NCBI RefSeq assembly: GCF_047663525.1
Contig: NC_092616.1
Location: 5,617,501-5,681,500, forward strand
Length of the DNA stretch: 64,000 bases
Reading direction: 5' to 3'
From: Anas platyrhynchos
Taxonomy: Eukaryota; Chordata; Aves; Anseriformes; Anatidae
Part shown: in pieces, positions 44,901-55,700 of the stretch
How the letters are laid out: each line of letters begins with the position of its first letter
Numbering within the stretch: position 1 is the first letter of the stretch
Translations under genes and position numbers: made by a program
The notes under the pieces: generated by a model
Databases searched by the model: none
What the model was told of the DNA's origin: nothing
What the model saw: only the letters and a program-made list of their open reading frames with translations

Positions 44901-46873
44901 ACGGTAAAACATGCTACAGGCATGGTAGAACACGCTAAGTACCCACCAAGAGCTTGCATGAGCACAGAGAGGGCCACGCGTGATGGGGCCACACCAGGAT
45001 ATCCCTGCTCTGCGTCACACGCTAAGAACATGCTAGGAACATGCTAAGCACACGCGTGTCCCCGCAGATCTTTTGCGTGCACGGCGGCCTCTCGCCCTCC
45101 ATCCAGACCCTGGACCAGATCCGCACCATCGACCGCAAGCAGGAGGTGCCCCACGACGGCCCCATGTGCGACCTGCTCTGGTCCGACCCCGAAGGTGGGC
45201 GCCGCACACGCGTGACAACGCGTGACGTCACATGACGTCACGTGTCAGGACGTGTTGTGACATCCCCGGGTGCCCCACGAGGCGTGGAGGGGCAGGGGGT
45301 GGGCTGTGGGCTCCCCACGGCCACGCACGATGTCACACGTTGTCCCCAGGTGGGTGACACGCTAACGACACGCGTGTCATCACGTGGAGCCACACGTGTG
45401 GACACGTATGACACCCGTTTGGGCCACGTGTTCACCCACACAGCCCCAAATCCACGCTGTTCTCAGCCACATGACACACGTCTGACCCCCCAGGCATGTC
45501 CACATGCCACAGACACACATGTAACACGCGTGTGCATCACATGTCACCTCCCAACACGCGTGTCCACGTGCGTTTTTACCCCCCACCACGTGTCTATACC
45601 CCAAATCCGTGACCCTATTCCATGTCCTGGTCCCCGACACGTGTATCCCAGCCCCCACACGCATGTCCCGGCCCCGACACGTGTGTCCCGGCCCTGACAC
45701 ACGCGTGTTCCCCCCCCCAGACACGACGGGCTGGGGCGTGTCGCCGCGGGGCGCGGGTTACCTGTTTGGCAGCGACGTGGTGGCCCAGTTCAACGCCTCC
45801 AACGACATCGACATGATCTGCCGGGCCCACCAGCTGGTGATGGAGGGCTACAAGTGGCACTTCAACGAGACCGTCCTCACCGTCTGGTCCGCCCCCAACT
45901 ACTGCTACAGGTCAGTGACACGCCAAGGACACGCTAAGGACATGCTAAGGACACGTCGAGGGGGTGGGGGGTTGGTGGGAGAGGTGGGAGGTGTTGGGGT
46001 GGGGATGGGTGTGTTGTGGGGTGGTGGCTGCGGCCCCTCTGCTGCTTTAGGAGAGGCCCAACATGCTAGTGACACGATAAAGACATGCTAAGAACATGCT
46101 AAGGTCATGTTAAAGGGCGTAGGGGTTGGTGGTGCCAAATGGCTCTGGGTGATGCTTGGTGGGAACGGTCCCATCAATGGGATCAGTCTTCAACTCATCA
46201 TGGAGAATAGTCCCAACATGCTAGTGACATGCTAAAGACATGCTAAGAACATGCTAAGGTCATGTTAAGGGACACAGGGGTTGGTGGTAGGGCTGGGGGA
46301 CCAGAGGGCTCCTGGTGATGCTTGGTGGGAGCGGTCCCATCAATGGGATCAGTCTCCAGTTGGTCATGTAGAATAGTCCCAACATGCTAGTGACATGCCA
46401 AGGACATGCTAAGAACATGCTACGGTCATGTTAAAGGGCACAGGGGTCTGTGGTGGGGTTGGGGATCCCAGAGGGCTCTGAGTGACACCACGATGGGGTC
46501 GTCGCCATCCCAGGGCCGGTCTCTGACTACACTTAAAGTGGAGCCCCAACACTTTAAGAACATGCTAAGAACATGTCAAGATCATGCTAAGAGCACACAG
46601 TGCTGGCACAACTCCCTGAGCTCCTCTCCAACTGGGCCACCCCACCACGAAGCCAGACCCCCAAACCCACTCCGCGGGGCCCACACGCTAACGACACGCT
46701 AACAACATGCTAATTACATGCTAATTACACGCTAACGACACAGGTGCGGGAACGTGGCGGCCATCCTGGAGCTGGACGAGCACCTGCAGAAGGAGTTCAT
46801 CATCTTCGAGGCGGCGCCGCAGGAGACGCGGGGCATCCCCTCCAAGAAGCCGGTGGCCGACTACTTCCTGTGA
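41867..46873 (+). CDS. PPP4C: PPP4C, serine/threonine protein phosphatase 4 catalytic subunit, complete
   Basis: Eight coding exons join to exactly 307 residues, as in human PPP4C: 41867-41964, 42079-42130, 42270-42320, 43523-43624, 43708-43881, 45068-45194, 45721-45910 and 46744-46873. It is a PPP-family metallophosphatase acting with PPP4R subunits in DNA repair, centrosome and signalling functions (family knowledge). All PPP motifs are present: GDIHG (Asp54, His56), GDFVDRG (Asp82), RGNHE (Asn114, His115), HGGLSP (His164) and RAHQ (His238). The C-terminal DYFL, whose leucine is methylated in PP2A-like enzymes, is intact. The ATG in CAGCCATGG starts [10 protein letters not shown] where human has MAEISDLDRQ. 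The upstream AG acceptor shows that a noncoding exon precedes it. Confidence 0.97.
41985..42235. repeat. GGGGGTAATTAGGG repeats in PPP4C introns 2 and 3
   Basis: Both short introns (41965-42078 and 42131-42269) carry a few copies of GGGGGTAATTA, a close variant of the intron 1 core GGGGGCAATTA. The coding exon between them is unaffected. Confidence 0.8.
42079..42130 (+). CDS. PPP4C: PPP4C coding exon 2
   Basis: 52 nt for residues 33-50, [18 protein letters not shown]. The acceptor is CCGCAG|GGAG and the donor ACG|GTGAGC. Confidence 0.96.
42270..42320 (+). CDS. PPP4C: PPP4C coding exon 3
   Basis: 51 nt for residues 51-67, [17 protein letters not shown], with metal ligands Asp54 and His56. 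The donor AGG|GTGAGC is followed within 6 nt by the TAATTGCCCC array. Confidence 0.96.
42327..42890. repeat. CCCTAATTGCCCCC array, PPP4C intron 4 (5' part)
   Basis: Units of about 13-25 bp: CCCCTAATTGCCCCCC, with CATACTCCTAATTGCCC and CCCTATATCCCCTAATTGCC variants. The core is the reverse complement of the intron 1 core. It begins 6 nt inside the donor. Confidence 0.93.
42891..43520. repeat. CCCTAATCTGCCCC array, PPP4C intron 4 (3' part)
   Basis: Units of about 18-22 bp: GACCCTAATCTGCCCCCC and CCCCTAACCCCCTAATCTGC. It runs directly to the acceptor CCCCCCAG|GTGGG of the next coding exon. Confidence 0.92.
43523..43624 (+). CDS. PPP4C: PPP4C coding exon 4
   Basis: 102 nt for residues 68-101, [20 protein letters not shown] then [14 protein letters not shown], with Asp82. 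Confidence 0.96.
43708..43881 (+). CDS. PPP4C: PPP4C coding exon 5
   Basis: 174 nt for residues 102-159, from [20 protein letters not shown] to [10 protein letters not shown], with Asn114 and the catalytic His115. The donor is AAG|GTGCGA. Confidence 0.96.
43885..45055. repeat. ACATGCTAAGG repeats, PPP4C intron (43882-45067)
   Basis: Clusters of a 10-12-bp motif GGACATGCTAAG/GACACGCTAA sit within larger diverged units of roughly 190 bp that also contain TCGGGGTCTTTCTTCCAG and a GGTGTTAGGAGGGGGTAAGG stretch. The array opens 5 nt after the donor with GACACGCCAACGACACGC. Confidence 0.88.
45068..45194 (+). CDS. PPP4C: PPP4C coding exon 6
   Basis: 127 nt for residues 160-201 plus a split aspartate codon, [20 protein letters not shown] through CDLLWSDPE, with His164. 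Confidence 0.96.
45195..45720. repeat. ACACGTGT-rich PPP4C intron
   Basis: This intron is dense in ACACGTGT, GACACGCGTG and TGACGTCA-like words (for example TGACGTCACATGACGTCACG near 45,222) and contains GGTGACACGCTAACGACACG, the motif of the two neighbouring introns. It is less regular than other arrays. Confidence 0.65.
45721..45910 (+). CDS. PPP4C: PPP4C coding exon 7
   Basis: 190 nt for residues 202-264 plus a split arginine codon, [20 protein letters not shown] through VWSAPNYCY, with His238 in CRAHQ. Confidence 0.96.
45915..46740. repeat. ACATGCTAAGG repeats, PPP4C intron (45911-46743)
   Basis: The same GACATGCTAAGGAC motif as in the intron two exons upstream. Three larger copies of roughly 180 bp (from about 46,055, 46,200 and 46,380) share CAACATGCTAGTGACA and GGTCCCATCAATGGGATC. 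The intron ends GCTAACGACACAG|G. Confidence 0.9.
46744..46873 (+). CDS. PPP4C: PPP4C coding exon 8 (terminal)
   Basis: Residues 265-307 and [23 protein letters not shown] through [10 protein letters not shown]. Human has QKDF where this protein has QKEF. Confidence 0.96.
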
Positions 46874-48150
46874 CCCCCCCGCGACCCCCCCGGGACCCCC
46901 TGGGACCCCCCCCGGGACCCCCCCCACCGTGTCCCCCGTCCCCAATTTGGGGCCCCCCCCCGGGGGCGCTGGGTGACACGGGGTGCGTGCCACCGCCCCG
47001 TCCCCTGGGGTCACCCTCCAGGGTCCCAAGGGAGGTGGGGGCCCCCCCGGCCCAATTTGGGCCCCCCCCCATCCCTTTTTGGGGTCCCCCCATCCCTTTT
47101 TGGGGTCCCCCCATCCCTTTTTGGGGTCCCCCTGTCCCCTTAATGGCCATTTTGGGGACCCCCCCGGCCCCTTTAGAGACCCCCCCCCCGCCATTTAGGG
47201 TTTCCCCATTCTCTTTATGGTCCTTTTGGGGACCCCCCAATCTTTTTTGGGACCCCCCCACCCCTTTTTGGGGTCCCCCTGTCCCCTTAATGGCCATTTT
47301 GGGGACCCCCCCAGCCCCTTAATGGCCCTTTGGGGACCCCCCCATCTTTTTTGGGACCCCCACATCCCATTTAGGGTCCCCCCATCCCTTTTTGGGGTCC
47401 TCCTGTCCCCTCAATGGCCATTTTGGGGACCCCCCCAGCCCCTTAATGGCCCTTTTGGGGACCCCCCCATCTTTTTTGGGACCCCCACATCCCATTTAGC
47501 CCCCCCCCCCGCCATTTAGGGTCTCCCCATCCCCTTTATGGCCCTTTGAGGACCCCCCCGTCTCCTTTAGGGACCCCCCCATCCCATTTAGGCCCCCACC
47601 ATCCCCTTAATGGCCCCATTTGGGGACCCCTCATCCCATTTAGGGCCCCCCCCGTCCCCTTTATGGCCATTTTGGAGACCCCCCCACGTCCTTTAGGGCC
47701 CCCCCCTACCCATTAGGGACCCCCCATCTTCCTTATGGCCCTTTTGGGGACCCCCCGTGACTTTTAGGGACCCCCCAGTGACTTTTGGGGTCCCCCATCC
47801 TCTTCATGGCTCTTTTGGGACCCCCCCCCACCCCTTTAGGGACCCCCCCACCCCCTTTATGGCCATTTTGGGGACCCCCCCTCCCTTTTGGGGCCCCCTC
47901 CTGTGACTTTTGGGACCTCCCCATCCCCTTTATGGCCCTTTTGGGGACCCCCCCGTGACTTTTGGGGGCCCCCCCTCCTTTTGGGGACACCTCGGGGACC
48001 CCCCCGATGCATTTTTTGGGGTGTGGGGGGGGCATCGGGGCGCAATTTTCTTTTTTTTTTGTTCTTTTCTCGTTATTTTTTGTTTGTTTTTTTGGTTCCT
48101 TTTCCAAGCGGCGCTGCGTCTGCTCCTTTTAGATAAAAAACGACACCAAA
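46874..48150 (+). other. PPP4C 3' UTR with minisatellite
   Basis: After the stop the sequence is C-rich and, from about 47,060 to 48,010, a tandem array of TTTTTGGGGTCCCCC, TTAATGGCCATTTTGGGGAC and CCCCATCTTTTTTGGGACCC units. A T-rich stretch (48,048-48,105) follows. A possible weak signal, GATAAA, is at 48132-48137; no AATAAA was seen, so the 3' end is uncertain. Confidence 0.5.
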
Positions 48151-48189
48151 AACTGACCGAAACGCCCCAAAATGAGAAACAATGCGGGG

Positions 48190-49440
48190 GGGGGCTATAG
48201 GGGGCACGTGTATAGGGGATTAGGGGGGGTTGTAGGGGATTTGGGGGGGGTTATAGGGGATCTGGGGGGGTTGTAGGGGATTTGGGGGGGGTTATAGGGG
48301 ATCTGGGGGGGTTGTAGGGGATTTGGGGGGGTTGTAGGGGTTGTGTGGGGGCTATAGGGGATTTGGGGGGGCTATAGGGGATTGGGGGGGCTGTAGGAGA
48401 TTGGGGGGTTCTAGGAGATTAGGGGGGCTGTAGGGGATTGGGGAGGTTATAGGGGATTAGGGGGGTTTATAGGGGATTGGGGGGGGTTGTAGGGGTTGTG
48501 TGGGGGCTACAGGGGATTTGGGGGGGTTATAGGGGTTGTGTAGGGGCTATAGGGGATTTGGGGGAGTTATGGGGGATTGGGGGGTCTATAGGGGATTTGG
48601 GGGGGTTGTAGAGGTTGTGTGGGGGCTATAGGGGATTAGGGGGGTTATAGGGGATTTGGGGGGGCTGTATTGGATTAGGGGGCCTATAGGGGATTGGGGG
48701 GGGCTATAGGGGATTTGGGAGGGTTGTAGGGAGTTGGGGGGACTATAGGGGATTTGGGGGGGCTGTAGAGGTTGTGTGGGGGCTACAGGGGATTTGGGGG
48801 GGTTATAGGGGATTTGGGGTGGTAGGGGTTGTGTGGGGGCTATAGGGGATTAGGGGGGGCTCTAGAGGTCACCTGTGCTATAGGGGATTTGGGGGAGTTC
48901 TAGGGGTCACGTGGGGGCTCTGGGGGAATTGGGGGGATCTGGGTGATTAGGGCTGTAGTGGATTGGGACTACAGAGGATTAGGGTGGGTATAAGGGATTG
49001 GGGAGCTATAGGGGATTAGGGGGGTGATAGGGGTCATGTGGGTTATAGGGGATTTGGGGGGGTTATAGGGGATTAGTGGGGCTATAGGGGTCACATGGCC
49101 TATAGGGGATGTGGGTGTCTATGGGGGGGGGTCACATGGGCTATAGGGGCTTTGTGGGGGGTCTGTAGAGGTCACGTGGGTTATAGGGGAATTTGGGGCA
49201 GCTCTAGGGGTCGCAGTCTCTGAGGATCGTATTGGGGCTGGAGGGGTTACAGGGCCTATAGGGGACGCCCCCACCCCCTCCTGTGCCCCCATTGGGTGGT
49301 GCCTGGGGGGGGTCCCCTAAAGTTTTGGGGGTCCCATAGGGGTTTGGGGGGGGGCTATAGGGGATTGGGGGGGTTATATGGTCACATGGGGGGAGCTTTG
49401 GGGTTGGGGGTTATGGGGCAGGGCCCCATAGCGTGACCAC
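48190..49440. repeat. GGGGATTTGGGGGGG minisatellite
   Basis: Short units GGGGATTTGGGGGGG, TTGTAGGGG and CTATAGGGGATTAGG, with longer TTGTGTGGGGGCTATAGG variants, lie between PPP4C and SRCAP. Strong G-quadruplex potential on the plus strand. No gene is seen. Confidence 0.92.
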
Positions 49441-49504
49441 CCCCCCAAAATGGGGGTGATGTGGGCTGGGGACCCCCAAACTGGGGGTGTTCAGGGGGTT
49501 GGGG

Positions 49505-51690
49505 ACCTCCCACGGGCCCCTGGGACTGGCTCAATATGGCTGCCCTCCCACCCAACATGGCTGCCTTCCTATGAGCCTCATGCCCATATCAAATATGGCT
49601 GCCATCCCATCAGCCCCTGGGGCTGACCCAACATGGCTGCTATCCCGTGAGCCTCTTGCCCTCATCCAAGATGGCCGCCTTCCCATGAACCTCGAGCCCA
49701 TACTAAATATGGCCGCCTTCCCATGATCCTCCAGGCCTGACCCAACTTGGCTGCTATCCCATGATCCTCCAGGCCTGACCCAAGATGGCTGCCATCCCAT
49801 CAGCCCCTGGGGCTGACCCAACATGGCTGCCACTGTGAGCCACTTGCCCAAATCCAAGATGGCCACCTTCCCATGATCCTCCAGGCCTGGCCCAAGATGG
49901 CTGCCATCCCATGAGCCTCTAGCCCATGCCCGTGGTGGCTGCCATCCCATGATCCCCTGGGGCTGAACCAACATGGCCACCCTCCCGTGAGCCTCCAGCC
50001 CAAACTCAATATGGCTGACTTCCCATGATCCTCCGGCCTGACTCAAGATGGCTGCCATCCCATCAGCCTCTAGCCCTAACTAAATATGGCTGCCATCCCA
50101 TGAGCCTCTTGCCCTAATCCAAGATGGCTGCCATCCCATCAGCCCCTGGGGCTGACCCAGCATGGCTGCCACCATGAGCCTCTTGCCCAAGTCCAATATG
50201 GCTGCCTTCCCATGATCCTCTAGGGCTGACCCAAGATGGCTGCCATCCCATGAGCCTCATGCCCTTACCCAACATGGCCGCCATCCCATCAGCCCCTCGG
50301 GCTGACCCAACATGGCTGCTATCCCGTGAGCCTCTTGCCCTCATCCAAGATGGCTGCCTTCCCATGAGCCTCGAGCCCATACTAAATATGGCTGCCTTCC
50401 CATGATCCTCTAGGGCTGACCCAAGATGGCCTACCTCCAATGAGCCTCTTGCCCTTACCCAACATGGCTGCCATCCCATCAGCCCCTGGGGCTGACCCAA
50501 TGTGGCTGCTGTCCCATGAGCTTCCAGCCCAAACTCAATATGGCTGACTTCCCATGATCCTCCAGGCCTGACCCAAGATGGCTGCCAACCCATGAGCCTC
50601 TTGCCCATATCCAAGATGGCTGCAATCCCATCAGCCCCTGGGGCTGACCCTACATGGCCACTGCCCCATGAGCCTCTTGCCCTAATCCAATATGGCTGCC
50701 TTCCCATCAGCCCCTGGGGCACACCCAACATGTCCACCCTCCCATGAGCCTCTAGCCCAAACTCAATATGGCCGACGTCCCATGATCCTCCAGGCCTGAC
50801 CCAATATGGCTGCCATCCCATCAGTCCCTGGGGCACACCCAACATGGCCGCCACCCCATCAGCCTCTTGCCCTCATTCAACATGGCCGCCATCCCATGAC
50901 CCCTTGGGGCTGACCCAACATGGCTGCCACCCCAGGAGCCTCTTGCCCAATCCTAACATGGCCGCCTTCCCATGTGCCCCTGGGGCTGACCCAAGATGGC
51001 CGCCACCCCAGGAGCCTCTTGCCCATACCCAAGATGGCCACCTTCCCATGATCCCCCAGGCCTTCCCCAACATGGCGGCCCCCTCCTCAGCCTCTTGCCC
51101 TAATCCAAGATGGCTGCCATCCCATGAGCCCCTGGGGCTGACCCAAAGTGGCTGCCATCCCATGAGCCTCTTGCCCTAATCCAAGATGGCCACCTTCGCA
51201 TGATCCCCCAGGCCTTCCCCAACATGGCGGCCCCCTCCTCAGCCTCTTGCCCTAATCCAAGATGGCCACCTTCCCATGATCCTCTAGGGCTGACCCAAGA
51301 TGGCCTACCTCCAATAAGCCTCTAGCCCTTACCCAACATGGCTGCCTTCCCATGAGCCTCTAGGCCTGACACAAGATGGCTGCCATCCCATCAGTCCCTG
51401 GGGCACACCCAACATGGCCGCCATCCCATGGGCCTCTTGCCCTCATCCAATATGGCTGCCATCCCACGACCCCTTGGGGCTGACCCAACATGGCTGCGAC
51501 CCCAGGAGCCTCTTGCCCAAACCTAACATGGCCGCCTTCCCATGACCCCCTGGGGCTGACCCAAGATGGCCGCCACCCCAGGAGCCCCTTGCCCTTACCC
51601 AAGATGGCCGCCTTCCCACGATCCCCTAGGCCTTCCCCAACATGGCGGCCCCCTCCTCAGCCTCTTGCCCTGCCCCAACATGGCCGCCGC
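49505..51690. repeat. AAGATGGCNGCC (YY1-like) minisatellite upstream of SRCAP
   Basis: About 2.2 kb of units of roughly 38 bp, each with CAAGATGGCTGCCATCCCAT, CAACATGGCCGCC or CAATATGGCTGCC followed by GAGCCTCTTGCCC, CAGCCCCTGGGGCTGACC or GATCCTCCAGGCCTGACC. The repeated AANATGGCNGCC word matches the YY1 core AAGATGGCGGC. It ends about 70 bp before the SRCAP CpG island. Confidence 0.93.
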
Positions 51691-51739
51691 CCCATCATGC
51701 CCCGGGGCCGCCCCATGTCCCTCCCGTAGTCCTCCCCCC

Positions 51740-52220
51740 CCCATGGACTCCATTTCCCATCACCCCCCACTCCCTCTTCTCGCGAGACCCTCCCTGAACT
51801 CCCGCGCATGCGCCACACGGGGGGGGGGCGTTCCCGCGCGCCACGCGCCTCCCGCCATCTTCCCCCCGCGCTCCCCAAACCTCGCGAGACCTCCCCCCCA
51901 GCTTTCCCCCACCCCCCGCCTCCAACTCTCGCGAGACCCCCGTGGCCCCGCCCCCTTCTCGCGGGAGCGCGGCGCGGCGGCCGCCGCCATTTTGCCGCTG
52001 GCTCGGGGGCGCCGCGGACTCCATTTCCCGTGAGCCCCTCGGAACGGGGGGGGGGGGGGGGGGGAACGGGGAAAGGGGGGGGGGGGGAGCCCGGGAAGCG
52101 GCGGCGGCGGCGGGGGCGGGAGCGGGAGCGGGGCCGGAGGGCAGAGGGAGGGGAGGGGAGGGGAGGGAGGGAGGCGGTGGGTGTGGGGGGGGGGTGGGGG
52201 GGGAGGTGGGGGGCCGGGGG
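51740..52220 (+). promoter_or_regulatory. SRCAP CpG-island promoter
   Basis: A non-repetitive CpG-rich island contains two perfect TCTCGCGAGA elements (51778-51787 and 51927-51936), a third core CTCGCGAGA (51881-51889), a perfect NRF1 site GCGCATGCGC (51804-51813), two GGACTCCATTTCCC elements (51745 and 52017) resembling ACTACAATTCCC, and GCCGCCATTTTG YY1-type sites. TCTCGCGAGA is a housekeeping promoter element bound by BANP (established). Direction is inferred from SRCAP lying downstream. Confidence 0.65.
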
Positions 52221-52459
52221 TTGGGAGCCGGCCGCCATTTTGCGGCGGATCCGCGGCGGGGCTGAGGCCGAGCCCCGGGCGGCGGCGGCGGGAGCGGAGC
52301 GGAGCGGGAGGAGCCTCCCCCCCCCCTCCCCCCTCCCCTCCTCCTCCTCCTCCTCCTCCTCCTCCTCCTCCTCCTCTTCCTCCTCCCTCCCCCCCTCCTC
52401 TTCCTCCCCCCCCTCAGTGTGTGGCTCCGCGGCTCCCCCCCCCCTCCCCGCCCGCCCAG
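52221..52459 (+). other. Putative SRCAP 5' UTR exon
   Basis: A GC-rich stretch including GCCATTTTGCGGCGGATCCG and a CTC-triplet tract ends in an excellent donor, CCCAG|GTAAGA at 52459/52460. It is taken as a first noncoding exon. The 5' end is unknown, and a second possible donor GCTGAG|GTGAGG at 52624 offers an alternative. Confidence 0.45.
52339..52405. repeat. CTC trinucleotide tract
   Basis: About 12 CTC repeats plus imperfect CTCTTCCTC copies within the presumed SRCAP first exon. On the opposite strand this is a GAG repeat. Confidence 0.9.
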
Positions 52460-52739
52460 GTAAGATGGCGGCGCCCCCCCCCCCCTCCCCTTTTCCCCCC
52501 CCTTTCTCCTTCCTCCGGTACCGGCGGCCCCGCCCCCTCCCCCTCCCCCCCCCCCCCCCGGTCCCTTCCCGCCTCCCCGGGCAAAGGGCGGGAAGCGGCC
52601 GGCAGGGGACGGGGCCGCGCTGAGGTGAGGGGGGGGGGGAGGGACACGGGGAGAGGGGGATTTGGGGGGAAAGGGGGAGATTTGGGGGGGGAAAGGGGGA
52701 AATTGGGGGGGAAAGGGGGAAACGCGGGGTGTGGGGGGG

Positions 52740-55700
52740 TGGAAGGGGCCCAAAATGAGGTGAAAGGGTCGCAAAATGAGATAAAGGGGCCCAAAATGAG
52801 GTAAAAGGGGCCCGGCGTGAGGTAAAGGGGGGTTAAAGGAGGTGGAAGGGTCCCAAAATGAGGTAAAAGTGGCCCGGTGTGAGGTGTGGGGTCCCGAAAT
52901 GAGGTAAAAAGGTCCCGAAATGAGGGAAAAGGGCCCCGGAATGAGGTAAAAGTGGCCCGGTTTGGGGTGAGGGGTCTTGAAATGAAGCAAAATGTCCCGA
53001 AATGAGGTAAAGGGGTCCCAGTGTGAGGTGAGGGGTGTTTGCGTGAGGTAAAAGTGCCCCAGTTTGAGGTGAGGGGTCCCAAAATGAGGTAAAAAGGTCC
53101 CAAGATGAGGTAAAAGTGGCCGGGTTTGGGGTGAGGGGTCTTGAAATGAAGCAAAATGTCCCGAAATGAGGTAAATGGGCCCCGGTTTGAGGTGAGGGGT
53201 CCTTACGTGAGGTAAAAGTGGCCCGGTTTGGGGTGAGGGGTCCCAAAATAAGGTAAAAATGTCCCAAAATGAGGTAAAGGGCCCCGGTTTGAGGTGAGGG
53301 GTCTTTAAATGAAATAAAACGTCCCAAAATGAGGTAAAAGTGCCCCAGTTTGAGGTGAGGGGTCTTTAAATGAAGCAAAATGTCCCAAAATGAGGTGAGG
53401 GGTCCTTTCGTGAGGTAAAAGGGTCCCAAAATGAGGTAAAGGGGTCCCGGTGTGAGGTGAGGGGTGTTTATGTGAGGTAAAAGGGTCCCGAAATGAGGTA
53501 AAAGTGCCCCGGTTTTGAGGTGAGGGGTCCTCAAAATAAATAAAAGGGCCCTGGTGTGAGGTGAGGGGTCCTTAAACGAAGTAAAAATGTCCCAAAATGA
53601 GGTAAAGGAGTTTTGGTGTGAGGTAAAAGGGTCCCAAAATGAGGTAAAAGGGCCCTGGTTTTGAGGTGAGGGGTCCCAAAATAAGGTGAAGGAGTCCCAG
53701 TGTGAGGTGAAGAGTCCTTAAATGAGGTAAAAGGGTCCCAAAATGAAGTAAAAGTGGCCCAGCTTGGGGTGAGGGGTCTTTAAATGAAGTAAAATGTCCC
53801 GAAATGAGGTAAAGGGGTCCCTGTTTGAGGTGAGGGGTCCCAAAATGAGGTAAAAGGGCCCCAGAATGAGGTGGGGGGTCTTTAAATGAAGCAAAATGTC
53901 CCGAAATGAGGTAAAGGGGTCCCGGTGTGAGGTGAGGGGTGTTTACGTGAGGTAAAGGGGTCCCAAAATGAGGTAAAAGTGGCCCAGTTTGGGGTGAGGG
54001 GTCTTTAAATGAAGGAAAATGTCCCAAAATGAGGTAAAAGTGCCCTGTTTTGAGGTGAGGGGTCCCAAAATAAGGTAAAGGAGTCCCAAAATGAGGTGAG
54101 GGGTCCTTTTTGAGGTAAAAGGGTCCCAAAATGAGGTAAAGGGGTCCCGGTGTGAGGTGAGGGGTGTTTATGTGATGTAAAAGGGACCCGAAATGAGGTA
54201 AAAGTGCCCCGGTTTTGAGGTGAGGGGTCCTCAAAATAAATAAAAGGGCCCTGGTGTGAGGTGAGGGGTCCTTAAACGAAGTAAAAATGTCCCAAAATGA
54301 GGTAAAGGAGTTTTGGTGTGAGGTAAAAGGGTCCCAAAATGAGGTAAAAGGGCCCTGGTTTTGAGGTGAGGGGTCCCAAAATAAGGTAAAGGAGTCCCGG
54401 TGTGAGGTGAAGAGTCCTTAAATGAGGTAAAAGGGTCCCAAAATGTGGTAAAAGTGGCCCGGTTTGGGGTGAGGGGTCTTTAAATGAAGCAAAATGTCCC
54501 GAAATGAGGTGAGGGGTCCTTCCGTGAGGTAAAAGTGCCTCGGTGTGAGGAGAGGGGTCTTTAAATGAAATAAAATGTCCCGAAATGAGGTAAATGGGCC
54601 CCGGTTTGAGGTGAGGGGTCCCAAAATGAGGTAAAAGTGGCCCGGTTTGGGGTGAGGGGTCCTAAAATAAGGTAAAAATGTCCCAAAATGAGGTAAAGGG
54701 GTCCCGGTTTGAGGTGAGGGGTCTTTAAATGAAATAAAGCGTCCCGAAATGAGGTAAAAGTGCCCCAGTTTGAGGTGAGGGGTCTTTAAATGAAGCAAAA
54801 TGTCCCAAAATGAGGTGAGGGGCCCTTTCATGAGGTAAAAGGGTCCCAAAATGAGGTAAAGGGGTCCCGGTGTGAGGTGAGGGGTGTTTATGTGATGTAA
54901 AAGGGACCCGAAATGAGGTAAAAGTGCCCCGGTTTTGAGGTGAGGGGTCCTCAAAATAAATAAAAGGGCCCTGGTGTGAGGTGAGGGGTCCTTAAACGAA
55001 GTAAAAATGTCCCAAAATGAGGTAAAGGAGTTTTGGTGTGAGGTAAAAGGGTCCCAAAATGAGGTAAAAGGGCCCTGGTTTTGAGGTGAGGGGTCCCAAA
55101 ATAAGGTAAAGGAGTCCCAGTGTGAGGTGAAGAGTCCTTAAATGAGGTGAAAGGGTCCCAAAATGTGGTAAAAGGGCCCCGGAATGAGGTAAAAGTGGCC
55201 CGGTTTGGGGTGAGGGGTCTTTAAATGAAGCAAAATGTCCCGAAATGAGGTGAGGGGTCCTTTCGTGAGGTAAAAGTGCCTCAGTTTGAGGTGAGGGGTC
55301 TTTAAATGAAGCAAAATGTCCCAAAATGAGGTAAAAGTGCCCTGTTTTGAGGTGAGGGGTCCCAAAATAAGGTAAAGGAGTCCCAAAATGAGGTGAGGGG
55401 TCCTTTTTGAGGTAAAAGGGTCCCAAAATGAGGTAAAGGGGTCCCGGTGTGAGGTGAGGGGTGTTTATGTGAGGTAAAAGGGACCCGAAATGAGGTAAAA
55501 GTGGCCCGGTTTGAGGTGAGGGGTCTTTAAATGAAGCAAAATGTCCCAAAATGAGGTGAGGGGTCCCAAAATAAGGTAAGGGAGTCCCAGTGTGAGGTGA
55601 AGAGTCCTTAAATGAGGTAAAAGGGTCCCAAAATGAAGTAAAAGTGGCCCAGCTTGGGGTGAGGGGTCTTTAAATGAAGTAAAATGTCCCGAAATGAGGT

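Noticed and set aside
48045-48110. T-rich stretch as a retroelement poly(A) tail in reverse orientation
   Set aside because: No element body, target-site duplication or unbroken T run was found; more likely part of the PPP4C 3' UTR.
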